A stretch of DNA of 64,000 nt from Geodermatophilus poikilotrophus (lineage in GTDB: Bacteria; Actinomycetota; Actinomycetes; Mycobacteriales; Geodermatophilaceae): NCBI RefSeq assembly GCF_900111455.1, contig NZ_FOIE01000008.1:150213-214212 (forward strand). Reading direction: 5' to 3'. This document shows, piece after piece, positions 17,837-27,734 of this stretch (positions are counted from its first letter, which is position 1; each line of letters begins with the position of its first letter). The notes below the pieces were generated by a model, which was not told the origin of the DNA, searched no databases, and was given only the letters and a program-made list of their open reading frames with translations. Position numbers and translations under genes: made by a program.

Positions 17837-18451
17837 TCAGACCCCCTGGCCCGCGCGCGCCCGCAGCATGGCCGCGGGAGCGACGTCCTCGAGCGGCAGA
17901 CCGCGGCGGGCCGCGATCTCCTCGGGACGGACGAGCTCCTTCAGCGCCTGCATGGTCGCGTGCACGATGTTGATCGGGTTCGACGACCCCAGGCTCTTGG
18001 AGAGCACGTCGTGGATGCCGGCGCACTCGAGCACGGCGCGCACCGGGCCACCGGCGATGACACCGGTACCGGGGCTGGCCGGCTTGAGCAGCACGACGCC
18101 CGCCGCCGCCTCACCCTGCACCGGGTGCGGGATGGTGCTGGCGATGCGCGGCACCTTGTAGAAGTGCTTCTTGGCCTCCTCGACGCCCTTGGCGATCGCC
18201 GCGGGCACCTCCTTGGCCTTGCCGTAGCCGACGCCCACGGTGCCGTCGCCGTCGCCCACGATCACCAGGGCGGTGAAGCTGAAACGCCGACCGCCCTTGA
18301 CGACCTTGGACACGCGGTTGATGGCCACCACGCGCTCGATGAAGTTGCTCTTCTCGGCAGGTGCGCCGCCGGGCCCCCGCCCGCCGTCACGACGGTCGCG
18401 GCGGTCGTTGCCGCCGCCGGCGCCGCCGCCGCGTCGCTGTGGTCCTGGCAT
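17837..18451 (-). CDS. rpsE: 30S ribosomal protein S5
   Basis: Helps form the mRNA entry site and proofread decoding. From ATG 18451 the protein has 204 residues. An Arg/Gly-rich N-terminal tail (about 30 residues, [19 protein letters not shown]) precedes the double-stranded-RNA-binding fold with [19 protein letters not shown] and [13 protein letters not shown]; the C-terminal fold has the [12 protein letters not shown] motif. The frame is open upstream, but homology begins here. Confidence 0.97.
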   Translation of the reverse strand: MPGPQRRGGGAGGGNDRRDRRDGGRGPGGAPAEKSNFIERVVAINRVSKVVKGGRRFSFTALVIVGDGDGTVGVGYGKAKEVPAAIAKGVEEAKKHFYKVPRIASTIPHPVQGEAAAGVVLLKPASPGTGVIAGGPVRAVLECAGIHDVLSKSLGSSNPINIVHATMQALKELVRPEEIAARRGLPLEDVAPAAMLRARAGQGV

Positions 18452-18491
18452 CAGACGTCCCTCTCGATCTGCTGGTTCGCGGTGTTGCTCA

Positions 18492-18902
18492 TCAGAAGTC
18501 CAGCCCGCCCTCGCGGGCGCCGTCGGCCAGCGCCGCGATGCGGCCCTGGTACCGGTTGCCGCCCCGGTCGAACACGACCGCGGTGATGCCAGCGGCCTTG
18601 GCGCGCTCGGCCACCAGGGCGCCGACCCGGCGGGCCAGCGTGGACTTGTCGCCCTCGGCGGTGCGCAGGCTGGCGTCCAGCGTCGAGGCACTGACCAGGG
18701 TACGGCCGACGGTGTCGTCGACGACCTGGACGTGGATGTGCCGCGAGCTGCGCTTGACCACCAGGCGCGGGCGCTCCGGGGTGCCGCCCACGCGCTTGCG
18801 CAGCCGGGTGTGCCGGCGCAGGCGGGAGACCCGCCGCGCGGTGCTGACGTCGGTGCCGACGGGCTTGTGCACCCGAGCACCGCTCTTCTCGGTCTGTGCC
18901 AT
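18492..18902 (-). CDS. rplR: 50S ribosomal protein L18
   Basis: 5S rRNA-binding protein, 136 residues, with [31 protein letters not shown] and the [21 protein letters not shown] ending spread over the last third. ATG 18902 shares a base with the rplF stop (TGATG); a GTG codon just upstream is less likely. It is followed by rpsE after 40 bp. Confidence 0.96.
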   Translation of the reverse strand: MAQTEKSGARVHKPVGTDVSTARRVSRLRRHTRLRKRVGGTPERPRLVVKRSSRHIHVQVVDDTVGRTLVSASTLDASLRTAEGDKSTLARRVGALVAERAKAAGITAVVFDRGGNRYQGRIAALADGAREGGLDF

Positions 18903-19441
18903 CACTTACCCGTCTTCCCGACCTTGCGCTTGACGACCTCACCCTGGTAGCGCACGCCCTTGCCCTTGTAGGGGTCCGGACGGCGCAGCCCACGGATGTT
19001 GGCCGCGACCTGGCCCACCAGCTGCTTGTCGATCCCGGTCACCCGCAGGCGGGTCGGGGACTCGACCGTGAAGGTGATCCCCTCCGGGGCCCTCACCGGC
19101 ACCGGGTGGCTGTAGCCCAGGGCGAACTCGAGGTCCGACCCGCGGGCCTGCACGCGGTACCCGACGCCGACGATCTCGAGGGTCTTGGTGTAGCCCTCGG
19201 TGACGCCGGTGATCATGTTGGCGATGAGCGTGCGCGACAGCCCGTGCAGGGCCCGGCTCTCACGCTCGTCGTCGGGCCGCTGCACCTGCAGCGTGCCGTC
19301 CTCGCCGCGCTCGACGGTGATCGGCGAGGCGACGGTGTGGTTCAGAGTGCCCTTGGGACCCTTGACGTTCAGCGTCTGGCCCTCGATGGTGACGTCCACG
19401 CCACCGGGCACGGGAATCGGCAGTCGTCCGATCCGCGACAT
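18902..19441 (-). CDS. rplF: 50S ribosomal protein L6
   Basis: Binds 23S rRNA near the factor-binding site. The 179-residue protein has two tandem L6 folds, starting [17 protein letters not shown] and containing the conserved [16 protein letters not shown] segment near the C terminus. The stop overlaps the rplR start by one base, and rpsH ends 12 bp upstream. Confidence 0.98.
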   Translation of the reverse strand: MSRIGRLPIPVPGGVDVTIEGQTLNVKGPKGTLNHTVASPITVERGEDGTLQVQRPDDERESRALHGLSRTLIANMITGVTEGYTKTLEIVGVGYRVQARGSDLEFALGYSHPVPVRAPEGITFTVESPTRLRVTGIDKQLVGQVAANIRGLRRPDPYKGKGVRYQGEVVKRKVGKTGK

Positions 19442-19453
19442 GTCACTCGCTCC

Positions 19454-19864
19454 TCACCAGACGTAGGCGAGGACTTCCCCACCCACGCCCTTCTTGTTCG
19501 CCTGGCGGTCGGTCAGCAGCCCCGTCGAGGTGGAGATGATGGCCACCCCGAGGCCGCCCAGCACCTTCGGCAGCGCGGTGGACTTGGCGTACACCCGCAG
19601 ACCGGGCTTGGAGACGCGCCGGACGCCGGCGATGCTCCGCTCACGGTTGGGGCCGTACTTGAGGTCCACCACCAGCTCCTTGCGGGTGGTGCCGTCCTTC
19701 TCGACCTCGTTGACGGTCCAGCCGGCGATGTAGCCCTCCTGCTGGAGGATCTCGGCGATGTGCGTCTTCAGCTTGGACGACGGCATGGTCGTGGAGTCGT
19801 GGTACGCCTGGTTGGCGTTCCGGATCCGCGTCAGCATGTCCGCGATCGGGTCGGTCATCGTCAT
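19454..19864 (-). CDS. rpsH: 30S ribosomal protein S8
   Basis: Binds the central domain of 16S rRNA and, in enterics, represses the spc operon. The 136-residue protein starts [20 protein letters not shown], identical in layout to Streptomyces S8, and ends [19 protein letters not shown] plus a short strand. It follows rpsN after a 159-bp gap that holds a hairpin repeat. Confidence 0.97.
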   Translation of the reverse strand: MTMTDPIADMLTRIRNANQAYHDSTTMPSSKLKTHIAEILQQEGYIAGWTVNEVEKDGTTRKELVVDLKYGPNRERSIAGVRRVSKPGLRVYAKSTALPKVLGGLGVAIISTSTGLLTDRQANKKGVGGEVLAYVW

Positions 19865-19961
19865 GTCGGGTGTTGCCTCTCTCGCCGCGGTTCCTCGTTC
19901 GCCGGGTCTCGGGGACTCGGCACCGGGCCTCTCGGCGATCGGTGGTGCGTTAGTGAGTGGA

Positions 19962-20023
19962 TGGAACGGCCCCGCTGCAGGGTCCCGCGCCGAGGTACGA
20001 GGCGTGGGGGGCAGCGGGGTCCT
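19962..20023 (-). repeat. Stop-abutting hairpin repeat, copy after rpsN
   Basis: Starts after the rpsN TGA as AGGA, arm CCCCGCTGC (rc of 20011-20019), core, GGGACCCT, arm GCAGCGGGG (rc of 19970-19978), then GGCCGTTCCA. The same 3' flank GGCCGTTCCA occurs in the nusG and rpoC copies. Confidence 0.78.
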
Positions 20024-20209
20024 TCACCAGCTGGACTTGCTGACGCCCGGCAGCTCGCCGGCGTGCGCCATCTCCCGCAGGCAGATCCGGCACAGGCCGA
20101 ACTTGCGGAAGACCGAGTGCGGACGACCGCACCGCTGGCACCGCGTGTAGCCGCGGACCGCGAACTTCGGCTTGCGGGCCGCCTTGTTGATCAGCGCCTT
20201 CTTGGCCAT
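20024..20209 (-). CDS. rpsZ: 30S ribosomal protein S14 type Z
   Basis: 61-residue zinc-containing S14 with ligands Cys24, Cys27, Cys40 and Cys43 (CQRC, CRIC), the ordinary zinc-replete form. It starts [16 protein letters not shown] and ends GVSKSSW. It lies between rplE (20 bp) and rpsH, the conserved spc position. The zinc-free paralogue often kept for zinc limitation is not in the window. Confidence 0.97.
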   Translation of the reverse strand: MAKKALINKAARKPKFAVRGYTRCQRCGRPHSVFRKFGLCRICLREMAHAGELPGVSKSSW

Positions 20210-20229
20210 GTGGGTGTCTCCTCCCCCGC

Positions 20230-20814
20230 TCAGCGGGTGGTGGTCACGACGGGCTGGCCGGCGAACGGGAAGCCCAGCAGGCGGAGGAGCTCGCGACCCT
20301 CCTCGTCGTTCGTGGCGGTGGTGACCAGCGTGATGTCCATGCCACGCGGACGGTCGATCTTGTCGACGTCGATCTCGCGGAACATCGACTGCTCGGTCAG
20401 GCCGAACGTGTAGTTGCCGTGACCGTCGAACTGCTTGGCGTTGAGCCCGCGGAAGTCACGGATGCGGGGCAGGGCCAGCGACAGCAGCCGGTCCAGGAAC
20501 TCCCACATGCGGTCGCCGCGGAGGGTGACCTTCGCGCCGATCGGCATGCCCTCGCGCAGCTTGAACTGCGCGATGGACTTGCGGGCCCGCACGACGGCGG
20601 GCCGCTGGCCGGTGATGGCGGTCAGGTCGCGGACCGCGCCGTCCATCAGCTTGGCGTCGCGAGTGGCCTCGCCGACGCCCATGTTGACGACGATCTTCGT
20701 CAGCCGCGGGATCTGCATGACGTTCTCGTAGCCGAACTCGGACTGCAGCGCCGGGGCGATGGACTCGCGGTAGTGGGCGAGCATGCGGGGCAGCTCACGG
20801 GTGGGTGCACTCAT
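20230..20814 (-). CDS. rplE: 50S ribosomal protein L5
   Basis: 5S rRNA-binding protein contacting P-site tRNA. The 194-residue protein has [18 protein letters not shown], the [18 protein letters not shown] segment, RIRDFRGLN and [10 protein letters not shown]. The length is slightly above 180 because of short ends. It lies 4 bp downstream of rplX. Confidence 0.98.
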   Translation of the reverse strand: MSAPTRELPRMLAHYRESIAPALQSEFGYENVMQIPRLTKIVVNMGVGEATRDAKLMDGAVRDLTAITGQRPAVVRARKSIAQFKLREGMPIGAKVTLRGDRMWEFLDRLLSLALPRIRDFRGLNAKQFDGHGNYTFGLTEQSMFREIDVDKIDRPRGMDITLVTTATNDEEGRELLRLLGFPFAGQPVVTTTR

Positions 20815-20818
20815 GGGG

Positions 20819-21172
20819 TCAGAGGTCCTTACCGGTGCGCCGCGAGACCCGGATGCTGCGGCCTTCCTCGTCCTTGCGGTAGCCGACCCGGGTCGGCTTG
20901 TCCTCGGAGTCGATCACCATCACGTTGCTCACGTGGATGGGAGCCTCCTGCGTGACGATCCCGCCCGACTGGGCACCACGCTGGTTCGAGCTGATCCGGG
21001 TGTGCTTCTTGACCCGGCCCACGCCCTCGACGAGGACCTTCTGCAGCTTCGGGTAGGCGGCGATCACCCGGCCCTTGGCGCCCTTGTCCTTGCCGGACAG
21101 CACCACGACGGTGTCGCCCTTCTTCACCTTCATCGACGGCGCCTTGGCCGTCGTGTCCTTCTTCGCAGCCAT
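20819..21172 (-). CDS. rplX: 50S ribosomal protein L24
   Basis: Assembly-initiator protein with an N-terminal KOW motif ([20 protein letters not shown]). ATG 21172 is chosen: GGAGG lies 10 nt upstream, giving 117 residues starting [14 protein letters not shown] at 21178 overlapping the rplN stop (GTGA) is the alternative and adds two residues. The downstream part [14 protein letters not shown] and [10 protein letters not shown] is conserved. Confidence 0.96.
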   Translation of the reverse strand: MAAKKDTTAKAPSMKVKKGDTVVVLSGKDKGAKGRVIAAYPKLQKVLVEGVGRVKKHTRISSNQRGAQSGGIVTQEAPIHVSNVMVIDSEDKPTRVGYRKDEEGRSIRVSRRTGKDL

Positions 21173-21174
21173 GG

Positions 21175-21543
21175 TCACAGCACCTCCGGAGCGAGCGAGA
21201 TGATCCGCATGAAGCGCTTGTCGCGGAGCTCACGGCCGACCGGGCCGAAGATGCGCGTACCGCGCGGGTCGCCGCTGTCGCGGATGATGACCGCGGCGTT
21301 CTCGTCGAAGCGGATGTAGGAGCCGTCCGGACGACGACGCTCCTTCGCCGTGCGGACGACGACGGCCTTGACGACGTCGCCCCGCTTGACCCCCGCTCCC
21401 GGCAGCGCGTCCTTCACGGTGGCGACGATGACGTCGCCGATGCCCGCGTAGCGTCGCCCCGAACCGCCGAGCACCCGGATGCAGAGGATCTCCTTCGCAC
21501 CGGTGTTGTCGGCGACCCGCAGTCGCGACTCCTGCTGGATCAC
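21175..21543 (-). CDS. rplN: 50S ribosomal protein L14
   Basis: Interface protein forming intersubunit bridges. The 122-residue product of a GTG start begins [18 protein letters not shown] and ends [10 protein letters not shown], the universal L14 layout and length. It is separated from rpsQ by 224 bp holding a very strong hairpin, unusual for neighbours in this operon. Confidence 0.98.
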   Translation of the reverse strand: MIQQESRLRVADNTGAKEILCIRVLGGSGRRYAGIGDVIVATVKDALPGAGVKRGDVVKAVVVRTAKERRRPDGSYIRFDENAAVIIRDSGDPRGTRIFGPVGRELRDKRFMRIISLAPEVL

Positions 21544-21600
21544 GTCCTACTCCCTGATCTCAGATGTGACAGCCGGGCCGGAACGGTGAACCGGCTGTCC

Positions 21601-21660
21601 GGTACCCACGTGCGGACGCACCGGCGACGTCTGCCGCCGGTGCGTCCGAGCACGGGTACC
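21601..21660. promoter_or_regulatory. Very strong hairpin between rpsQ and rplN
   Basis: A perfect 14-bp stem CGGACGCACCGGCG / CGCCGGTGCGTCCG (21613-21626, 21635-21648; 8-nt loop) is extended by GGTACCC/GGGTACC outer arms. A smaller dyad AGCCGG/CCGGCT lies at 21571-21596. On the transcribed strand it is after rpsQ and before rplN. No U-tract is present. Attenuator, processing site or transcription border are all possible. Confidence 0.6.
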
Positions 21661-21767
21661 GGGATGAGCGCGCACCTGCAAGAGCGCGCCAGTGGTCCAG
21701 GGTACTCGCTCCTGGACCCGCCCCGGAGGGCGCCTCCCACGGGGGCCACGAGGGCACCCGATCGGTC

Positions 21768-22067
21768 CTACTTGGCCCTCTCGAGGACCTCGACCAGCCG
21801 CCACCGCTTGGTGGCCGACGTCGGCCGGGTCTCCATGATCTGCACCCGGTCACCGATGCCGGCGACCTGCTGCTCGTCGTGGGCCTTCAGCTTGCTGGTG
21901 CGACGGATGACCTTGCCGTAGAGGCCGTGCTTCACGCGGTCCTCGACCTCGACGACGATCGTCTTGTCCATCTTGTCGCTGACCACGAGGCCCTCGCGGA
22001 CCTTGCGGTAGCCACGGCCGGCCAGGCCGGGGCCCGACGCGGTCTGCGTCTCCTGGGGCTCGCTCAT
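21768..22067 (-). CDS. rpsQ: 30S ribosomal protein S17
   Basis: Primary 16S rRNA binder with an OB fold. The 99-residue protein has a 20-residue N-terminal extension, then [21 protein letters not shown] and [19 protein letters not shown] overlaps the rpmC stop (ATGA). The operon order rplP-rpmC-rpsQ is standard. Confidence 0.97.
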   Translation of the reverse strand: MSEPQETQTASGPGLAGRGYRKVREGLVVSDKMDKTIVVEVEDRVKHGLYGKVIRRTSKLKAHDEQQVAGIGDRVQIMETRPTSATKRWRLVEVLERAK

Positions 22068-22297
22068 GCCACACCCTCGCTCGGGGCGACCGAGAGGCCC
22101 AGCTCGCGCTCGCGCATGATCGTGTAGATCCGGGCGATGTCGCGGCGGACGGTCTGCAGCCGCCGGTTGTTGTCCAGCTGGCCGGTGGCCACCTGGAACC
22201 GCAGGTTGAACAGTTCTTCCTTGGACTCGCGCAGCCGCGTGGCGAGCTCCTCGACGGAGAGCTCACGCAACTCGGGAGCGGTCAGACCGGCGGCCAT
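22064..22297 (-). CDS. rpmC: 50S ribosomal protein L29
   Basis: Tunnel-exit protein contacting SRP and trigger factor. The 77-residue protein starts [19 protein letters not shown] and contains [10 protein letters not shown] and [18 protein letters not shown] 22297 shares one base with the rplP stop (TGATG); a GTG one codon upstream is possible. The stop overlaps rpsQ by 4 nt. Confidence 0.95.
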   Translation of the reverse strand: MAAGLTAPELRELSVEELATRLRESKEELFNLRFQVATGQLDNNRRLQTVRRDIARIYTIMRERELGLSVAPSEGVA

Positions 22298-22713
22298 CAC
22301 ACCTCTCCTTCACGAGTGATGAAGCGGCACTTCATCGGCAGCTTGTGGATCGCGCGGCGCATGGCCTCGCGGGCCACCGGCTCGGCCACGCCCGACAGCT
22401 CGAACATGATCCGGCCGGGCTTGACGTTGGCGACCCACCACTCCGGCGAACCCTTACCGGAACCCATGCGGGTCTCGGCCGGCTTCTTGGTCAGCGGACG
22501 GTCGGGGTAGATGGAGATCCAGACCTTCCCGCCACGGCGGATGTGGCGGGTCATGGCGATACGAGCGGACTCGATCTGCCGGTTGGTCACGTACGCCGGC
22601 TCGAGCGCCTGGATGGCGTACTCACCGAAGTTGATCTCGGTCCCGCCCTTGGCACGACCCGAACGGCTCGGGTGGTGCTGCTTGCGGTGCTTGACGCGCC
22701 GTGGGATCAGCAC
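22297..22713 (-). CDS. rplP: 50S ribosomal protein L16
   Basis: Organises the A-site tRNA environment on the 50S subunit. The 138-residue protein starts (GTG) [15 protein letters not shown] and has [16 protein letters not shown], the [14 protein letters not shown] loop and [13 protein letters not shown]. It starts 3 bp after rpsC. Typical length. Confidence 0.98.
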   Translation of the reverse strand: MLIPRRVKHRKQHHPSRSGRAKGGTEINFGEYAIQALEPAYVTNRQIESARIAMTRHIRRGGKVWISIYPDRPLTKKPAETRMGSGKGSPEWWVANVKPGRIMFELSGVAEPVAREAMRRAIHKLPMKCRFITREGEV

Positions 22714-22716
22714 GTG

Positions 22717-23631
22717 TCAGCCCTCCGTGGGGTTCTGCGCGGCCGTGTTCTCGGCCGCAGCGGTGGCCTCGGCGCCAGCGGCCTCGGCGACGGTCTGCTC
22801 GGGAGCGACCTCGCCGGAGGTCACGGCCACCGCGCTGTCGGCGGTGTCCGTGGCTGGACCGGTCGAGGACGCGGCGGCGCGGCCTGCCTCGGTCCCGCCG
22901 GCGGTGGTGCCCGACGAGCCGGAGCGGCGCTGCGGGCGCTGGGCCCGCTCACGGCGCTGCTGGCGCGCGGCCAGGGCCTCGAGGGCCTCGCGCTCGGCAC
23001 GCGAGCCACTGACGTCGCCCTTGTAGATCCAGACCTTCACGCCGATGCGGCCGAAGGTGGTCCGGGCCTCGTAGATGCCGTAGTCGATGTTCGCCCGGAG
23101 GGTGTGCAGCGGCACCCGGCCCTCGCGGTAGAACTCCGACCGGCTCATCTCGGTGCCGCCCAGGCGACCGGAGCACTGCACCCGGATGCCCTTGACCTGC
23201 GGGCTGCGCTGGGCCGACTGCATGGCCTTGCGCATGGCACGGCGGAAGCTGACCCGGCTGGAGAGCTGCTCGGCGACGCCCTGGGCGACCAGCTGCGCGT
23301 CGGCCTCGGGGTTCTTGACCTCGAGGATGTTCAGCTGCACCTGCTTGCCGGTGAGCTTCTCGAGCTCCCCGCGGATGCGGTCGGCCTCCGCGCCGCGGCG
23401 GCCGATGACGATGCCCGGCCGGGCGGTGTGGATGTCGACGCGGACCCGGTCACGGGTGCGCTCGATCTCCACCTTGGAGATGCCGGCCCGCTCCATGCCC
23501 TTGGACATGAGCTTGCGGATGGCCACGTCTTCCTTGACGTAGTCCTTGTACAGCTTGTCGGCGTACCACCGGGACTTGTAGTCGGTGGTGATGCCCAGTC
23601 GGAACCCGTGCGGGTTGACCTTCTGACCCAC
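22717..23631 (-). CDS. rpsC: 30S ribosomal protein S3 with long tail
   Basis: Part of the mRNA entry helicase site. Residues 1 to about 210 are normal S3: [14 protein letters not shown], the KH domain with [17 protein letters not shown], and a C-terminal fold with [11 protein letters not shown] tail of about 90 residues rich in Ala, Thr, Glu and Ser follows an [13 protein letters not shown] stretch. Many S3 proteins end near residue 230. The GTG start shares a base with the rplV stop (TAGTG). Confidence 0.96.
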   Translation of the reverse strand: MGQKVNPHGFRLGITTDYKSRWYADKLYKDYVKEDVAIRKLMSKGMERAGISKVEIERTRDRVRVDIHTARPGIVIGRRGAEADRIRGELEKLTGKQVQLNILEVKNPEADAQLVAQGVAEQLSSRVSFRRAMRKAMQSAQRSPQVKGIRVQCSGRLGGTEMSRSEFYREGRVPLHTLRANIDYGIYEARTTFGRIGVKVWIYKGDVSGSRAEREALEALAARQQRRERAQRPQRRSGSSGTTAGGTEAGRAAASSTGPATDTADSAVAVTSGEVAPEQTVAEAAGAEATAAAENTAAQNPTEG

Positions 23632-24107
23632 TAGCGGGTCCCTCCCCTCGTGTTGCTCTGCTGCAGCCCTGTCTGCTGGGCGGCCGGCCCGGACTGGCCG
23701 GTGCGGCGGCGGGCCGTGCGCGACTTGCCGGCGAGGTCGGTGCTGGAGGAGACCTCCGCGACCTCGACGGTGATGTGGCAGGTCCGCTTGTTGATGCGGT
23801 AGGCGCGGCCCTGCGCCCGCGGACGGATCCGCTTGAGCGTGGGGCCCTCGTCGACGTAGGCGGCGCTGACGACCAGCGCGGCCGGGTCGAGCCGCAGGTT
23901 GTGCTCGGCGTTGGCCACCGCGCTGGCGACCACCTTGAGGACCGGCTCGCTGGCCGACTGCGGCGCGTAGCGCAGCAGGGCCAGGGCCTCGTCGGTCGGC
24001 AGGTAGCGGATGAGGTCCACCACCCGGCGTGCCTTCATGGGGGTGACGCGGACGAACCGGGCGGTGGCCCGGGCGGTCTGCGTCTCCTCTCCCAGCTGGG
24101 ATGTCAT
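23631..24107 (-). CDS. rplV: 50S ribosomal protein L22
   Basis: Lines the nascent-peptide tunnel; its loop is a macrolide-resistance hotspot. The 158-residue protein has [19 protein letters not shown], the [19 protein letters not shown] helix region and [18 protein letters not shown] 35-residue Thr/Gln/Arg-rich tail is extra. It overlaps rpsC by one base. Confidence 0.97.
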   Translation of the reverse strand: MTSQLGEETQTARATARFVRVTPMKARRVVDLIRYLPTDEALALLRYAPQSASEPVLKVVASAVANAEHNLRLDPAALVVSAAYVDEGPTLKRIRPRAQGRAYRINKRTCHITVEVAEVSSSTDLAGKSRTARRRTGQSGPAAQQTGLQQSNTRGGTR

Positions 24108-24127
24108 GGGAATCTCTCTCTACCTGG

Positions 24128-24409
24128 TCAGCCGCGCCGGGACCGGCGGTCGTCCTTCACGTGCCCACGGAAGGTGCGGGTGGGCGCGAACTCGCCGAGC
24201 TTGTGCCCGACCATCGCCTCGGTCACGAAGACCGGGACGTGCTTGCGGCCGTCGTGGACGGCGATCGTGTGGCCGAGCATGTCCGGGATGATCGTCGAAC
24301 GACGCGACCAGGTCCGGATGACGTTCTTGGTGCCCTTGTCGTTCTGGGCGTCCACCTTCTTGAGCAGGTGGTCGTCGACGAACGGGCCCTTCTTCAGGCT
24401 GCGTGGCAT
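24128..24409 (-). CDS. rpsS: 30S ribosomal protein S19
   Basis: Head protein contacting A-site tRNA. The 93-residue protein starts [18 protein letters not shown] and contains [19 protein letters not shown] and [17 protein letters not shown]. Position between rplB (23 bp) and rplV (20 bp) is conserved. Confidence 0.98.
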   Translation of the reverse strand: MPRSLKKGPFVDDHLLKKVDAQNDKGTKNVIRTWSRRSTIIPDMLGHTIAVHDGRKHVPVFVTEAMVGHKLGEFAPTRTFRGHVKDDRRSRRG

Positions 24410-24432
24410 GTCTGTCGGACTCCTCTACCCGC

Positions 24433-25266
24433 TCAGCGCTTCTTGTTGGTGCGCCGGCGGCGCACGATCAGGGCGTCACTGGCCTTGCGCTTGCGCGTGC
24501 GGCCCTCCGGCTTGCCCTTCGGGTTCACCGGGTGGCGACCACCGGAGGTCTTGCCCTCACCACCACCGTGCGGGTGGTCCACCGGGTTCATGGCGACACC
24601 GCGGACGGTCGGGCGCTTGCCCTTCCACCGCATGCGGCCGGCCTTGCCCCAGTTGATGTTCGACTGCTCGGCGTTGCCCACCTCGCCGACGGTCGCGCGG
24701 CAGCGGACGTCGACGTTGCGGATCTCCCCGGACGGCATGCGCAGCTGCGCGAGCCGGCCCTCACGGGCGACCAGCTGGACGCTCGTTCCCGCGGAGCGGG
24801 CGATCTTGGCGCCGCCACCCGGCCGGAGCTCGATGGCGTGGACCACCGTGCCGACGGGGATGTTGCGCAGCGGCAGGTTGTTGCCCGGCTTGATGTCGGC
24901 CGCCGGGCCGCACTCCACCGTGTCGCCCTGCCTCAGCCGCGCCGGCGCGATGATGTAGCGCTTCTCGCCGTCGGCGAAGTGCAGCAGCGCGATGCGCGAG
25001 GTGCGGTTCGGGTCGTACTCGATGTGCGCGACCTTGGCCGGCACACCGTCCTTGTCGGCCCGGCGGAAGTCGATCACCCGGTAGGCGCGCTTGTGCCCGC
25101 CGCCCTGGTGTCGAGCGGTGACCTTCCCGTGGACGTTGCGCCCGCCGCGACCGTGCAGCGGCCGGACCAGCGACTTCTCGGGATGGTCGCGGGTGACCTC
25201 GGCGAAGTCGGCGACGCTGGAGCCGCGGCGGCCCGGCGTCGTCGGCTTGTACTTGCGGATAGCCAT
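24433..25266 (-). CDS. rplB: 50S ribosomal protein L2
   Basis: Essential for subunit association and peptidyl transfer. The 277-residue protein has [39 protein letters not shown] and the C-terminal [20 protein letters not shown] loop whose His contacts the peptidyl-transferase centre. Standard length; follows rplW by 44 bp. Confidence 0.98.
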   Translation of the reverse strand: MAIRKYKPTTPGRRGSSVADFAEVTRDHPEKSLVRPLHGRGGRNVHGKVTARHQGGGHKRAYRVIDFRRADKDGVPAKVAHIEYDPNRTSRIALLHFADGEKRYIIAPARLRQGDTVECGPAADIKPGNNLPLRNIPVGTVVHAIELRPGGGAKIARSAGTSVQLVAREGRLAQLRMPSGEIRNVDVRCRATVGEVGNAEQSNINWGKAGRMRWKGKRPTVRGVAMNPVDHPHGGGEGKTSGGRHPVNPKGKPEGRTRKRKASDALIVRRRRTNKKR

Positions 25267-25310
25267 TGCTGACTCAGTTCCTCTGTCTCTGGTCCGATCG
25301 GTCCGGGCGC

Positions 25311-25613
25311 TCAGGCGCCGGGACCACCGAAGATCTCGATGCGGTCGCCGGGCGCCAGCGAGACGATGGCGCGCTTGGTGTCCTTGCGCTTGCCGAGCTT
25401 GTTGCCCTTGCTGCGCTTGCGCTTGCCCTGGCGGTTGATCGTGTTCACGCCGAGGACCTTCACGTTGAAGACCTGCTCGACCGCGATCTTGATCTGCGTC
25501 TTGTTGGCCTCGGGCAGGACGACGAACGTGTACTGATTCTCGTCGAGCAGCCCGTAGCTCTTCTCCGAGATGACCGGGGACAGCAGGACGTCCCGGGGGT
25601 CGCGGACGCTCAT
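25311..25613 (-). CDS. rplW: 50S ribosomal protein L23
   Basis: Docking site for trigger factor and SRP at the tunnel exit. The 100-residue protein has [20 protein letters not shown] and [23 protein letters not shown] overlaps the rplD stop (ATGA). Typical size and place. Confidence 0.97.
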   Translation of the reverse strand: MSVRDPRDVLLSPVISEKSYGLLDENQYTFVVLPEANKTQIKIAVEQVFNVKVLGVNTINRQGKRKRSKGNKLGKRKDTKRAIVSLAPGDRIEIFGGPGA

Positions 25614-26584
25614 GCCTTCTCCTCGGGGGTCGCGTCGGTGGTGCCGTCCTCGGTGGGCGGCGTGGCGTCGGCGCCGGCGTTGGCGACCTCGGCCTGCGCG
25701 ACCGGAGCCGCGGCGGCCTCGGCGGCGGTGGCCGGAGCGGCCTCCTGCGCCGTGGTGGCCGCAGGTGCGGCAGTCCTCGCGGCGGACGTCGTCTCTGGGG
25801 CCGGCTCGGCCGGGCTCTCGCCCAGGTCGAGGTCGGTCGTCCCCTCGCCCTGGATCGACGGGATGGCGCCCGGGATGTCCGGCGTCGTCAGGTCGGGCTT
25901 GGTGACCCCGCGGCCCTTGGCCGGACTGGCGACGAACTCGGCCAGCGCGGCCTCGGTGAAGACGACCTCGTCGGCCACCAGCACGTCGTAGGTGTTGAGC
26001 TGGCCCGCCTCGAGCAGGTGCACCTGCGGCACGTTGCGCAGGCTCACCCAGTTGAGGACGTCGTCGCGGTCGAGGACCACGAGGACCCGCTTGGCCCGGG
26101 TGATGGACTCGAGGGTCGCCAGCGCGGCCTTGGTCCTCGGGGCGTCGCCGTCGACGAAGGTGCTGACCACGTGCACGCGGTTCTCGCGGGCCCGGTCGGA
26201 GAGCGCGCCGCGGAGCGCGGCGGCCTTCATCTTCTTCGGCGTCTTCTGCGAGTAGTCCCGCGGCTGCGGGCCGTGGACGGTGCCACCGCCGGTGAACTGC
26301 GGGGCCCGGATGGAGCCCTGCCGCGCGCGGCCGGTGCCCTTCTGCCGGTACGGCTTGATGCCACCGCCGCTGACCTGGCCGCGGGTCTTCGTCGCGTGCG
26401 TGCCCTGGCGCGCGGCGGCCAGCTGGGCCACCACGACCTGGTGCATCAGCGAGACGTTGGCCGACGCGTCGAAGAGCTCACCGGGCAGCGTCACGCTGCC
26501 GGAGGTCTCCCCCGCCGGGGTGCGGACGTCGACCTGCCGGTCGGTCCGGGTGTCGGTCGCCCCGCCGTTGGTGGACGTGGTCAC
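25610..26584 (-). CDS. rplD: 50S ribosomal protein L4 with long tail
   Basis: Tunnel-lining protein and, in enterics, repressor of the S10 operon. Residues 1 to about 225 are normal L4: [40 protein letters not shown] and the C-terminal RALKED-like region. A tail of about 100 residues of Ala, Pro, Thr and Glu follows, containing [20 protein letters not shown]. Ordinary L4 is about 205-220 residues. The GTG start overlaps rplC by 4 nt. Confidence 0.96.
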   Translation of the reverse strand: MTTSTNGGATDTRTDRQVDVRTPAGETSGSVTLPGELFDASANVSLMHQVVVAQLAAARQGTHATKTRGQVSGGGIKPYRQKGTGRARQGSIRAPQFTGGGTVHGPQPRDYSQKTPKKMKAAALRGALSDRARENRVHVVSTFVDGDAPRTKAALATLESITRAKRVLVVLDRDDVLNWVSLRNVPQVHLLEAGQLNTYDVLVADEVVFTEAALAEFVASPAKGRGVTKPDLTTPDIPGAIPSIQGEGTTDLDLGESPAEPAPETTSAARTAAPAATTAQEAAPATAAEAAAAPVAQAEVANAGADATPPTEDGTTDATPEEKA

Positions 26585-27246
26585 TGGTTCTCACTCCCCA
26601 CGGGGCCACCCTTGACGGCCGAGCGAACGAGCACGAGGCCGCCCTTCGGACCGGGGATCGCGCCCTTGATCAGCAGCAGCCCGCGCTCGGCGTCCACCTT
26701 GTGGACGGTCAGCGACAGGGTCGTCGTCTTGACGGCGCCCATGCGGCCGGCCATGCGCAGGCCCTTGAAGACGCGGCCGGGGGTCGAGGCCCCGCCGATG
26801 GAACCGGGCGACCGGTGCTTGCGCTGGGTGCCGTGCGCGGCGCCGAGACCCTTGAAGCCGTGGCGCTTCATGACGCCGGCCGTGCCCTTGCCCTTGCTGG
26901 TGCCGATGACGTCGACCTTGGCCACGCCGTCGAAGACCTCAGCGGTCAGCTCCTGGCCGACCGTGTACTCCGACGCGTCCTTCGTGCGCAGCTCCACCAG
27001 GTGGCGTCGCGGCGTGACGCCCGCCTTGGTGAAGTGCCCGCCCTCGGGCCTGTTCACCTTGCGCGGGTCGATCTCGCCGAAGCCGAGCTGGACGGCGGAG
27101 TAGCCGTCGACCTCGGGGGTGCGCACCTGGGTCACCACACACGGGCCCGCCTTGACGACGGTCACCGGCACGATGCGGTTGTTCTCGTCGAAGACCTGGG
27201 TCATGCCCAGCTTCTCGCCGAGGAGTCCGCGGAATGTGCTCGCCAT
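26581..27246 (-). CDS. rplC: 50S ribosomal protein L3
   Basis: Early-assembly protein next to the peptidyl-transferase centre. The 221-residue protein starts [19 protein letters not shown] and has the [20 protein letters not shown] and [16 protein letters not shown] segments that approach the active site. The stop overlaps rplD. Length is normal. Confidence 0.98.
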   Translation of the reverse strand: MASTFRGLLGEKLGMTQVFDENNRIVPVTVVKAGPCVVTQVRTPEVDGYSAVQLGFGEIDPRKVNRPEGGHFTKAGVTPRRHLVELRTKDASEYTVGQELTAEVFDGVAKVDVIGTSKGKGTAGVMKRHGFKGLGAAHGTQRKHRSPGSIGGASTPGRVFKGLRMAGRMGAVKTTTLSLTVHKVDAERGLLLIKGAIPGPKGGLVLVRSAVKGGPVGSENQ

Positions 27247-27261
27247 GTCTGCTGACTGCCC

Positions 27262-27567
27262 TTACTGGATGTTGACGTCGACCGAGGCCGGCAGGTCGAT
27301 GCGCATGAGCGCGTCGACCGTCTTCGGCGTCGGGTCGAGGATGTCGATGAGGCGCTTGTGCGTACGCATCTCGAAGTGCTCGCGCGAGTCCTTGTACTTG
27401 TGCGGCGAGCGGATGACGCAGTACACGTTCTTCTCCGTCGGCAGCGGCACCGGGCCGACGACGCGCGCACCGGTCTTGGTCACCGTCTCGACGATGCGCC
27501 GCGCCGAGGCGTCGATCGCCTCGTGGTCGTAGGCCTTCAGCCGGATGCGGATCTTCTGTCCCGCCAT
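27262..27567 (-). CDS. rpsJ: 30S ribosomal protein S10 / NusE
   Basis: Ribosomal head protein that also pairs with NusB in antitermination and with NusG to link RNA polymerase to the ribosome. The 101-residue protein starts [20 protein letters not shown] and contains the [20 protein letters not shown] loop. It opens the S10 operon, 167 bp after tuf, with a structured leader (CTGGGG/CCCCAG pairing around 27610-27645). Confidence 0.98.
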   Translation of the reverse strand: MAGQKIRIRLKAYDHEAIDASARRIVETVTKTGARVVGPVPLPTEKNVYCVIRSPHKYKDSREHFEMRTHKRLIDILDPTPKTVDALMRIDLPASVDVNIQ

Positions 27568-27690
27568 CGCTGTCTTCTGCTCCTGCCGATCGGTGTTCGT
27601 TCGTAGCTGGGGAACGCCGGGAGGTCCTGACCGTCATCCGGTCGGGCCCCAGCGGGATGGGTGGCCGTGCACACACACGCGACCACCCGG

Positions 27691-27726
27691 GACGGGCGGC
27701 GGCGCAGGGGTGCGCCGCCGCCCGTC
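27691..27726. terminator. Terminator hairpin after tuf
   Basis: Perfect 16-bp stem GACGGGCGGCGGCGCA / TGCGCCGCCGCCCGTC with a 4-nt loop, starting 9 bp after the tuf stop. It has no U-tract but is among the strongest hairpins in the window and probably ends the str operon before the S10 operon. Confidence 0.75.
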
Positions 27727-27734
27727 GGAGGGTG

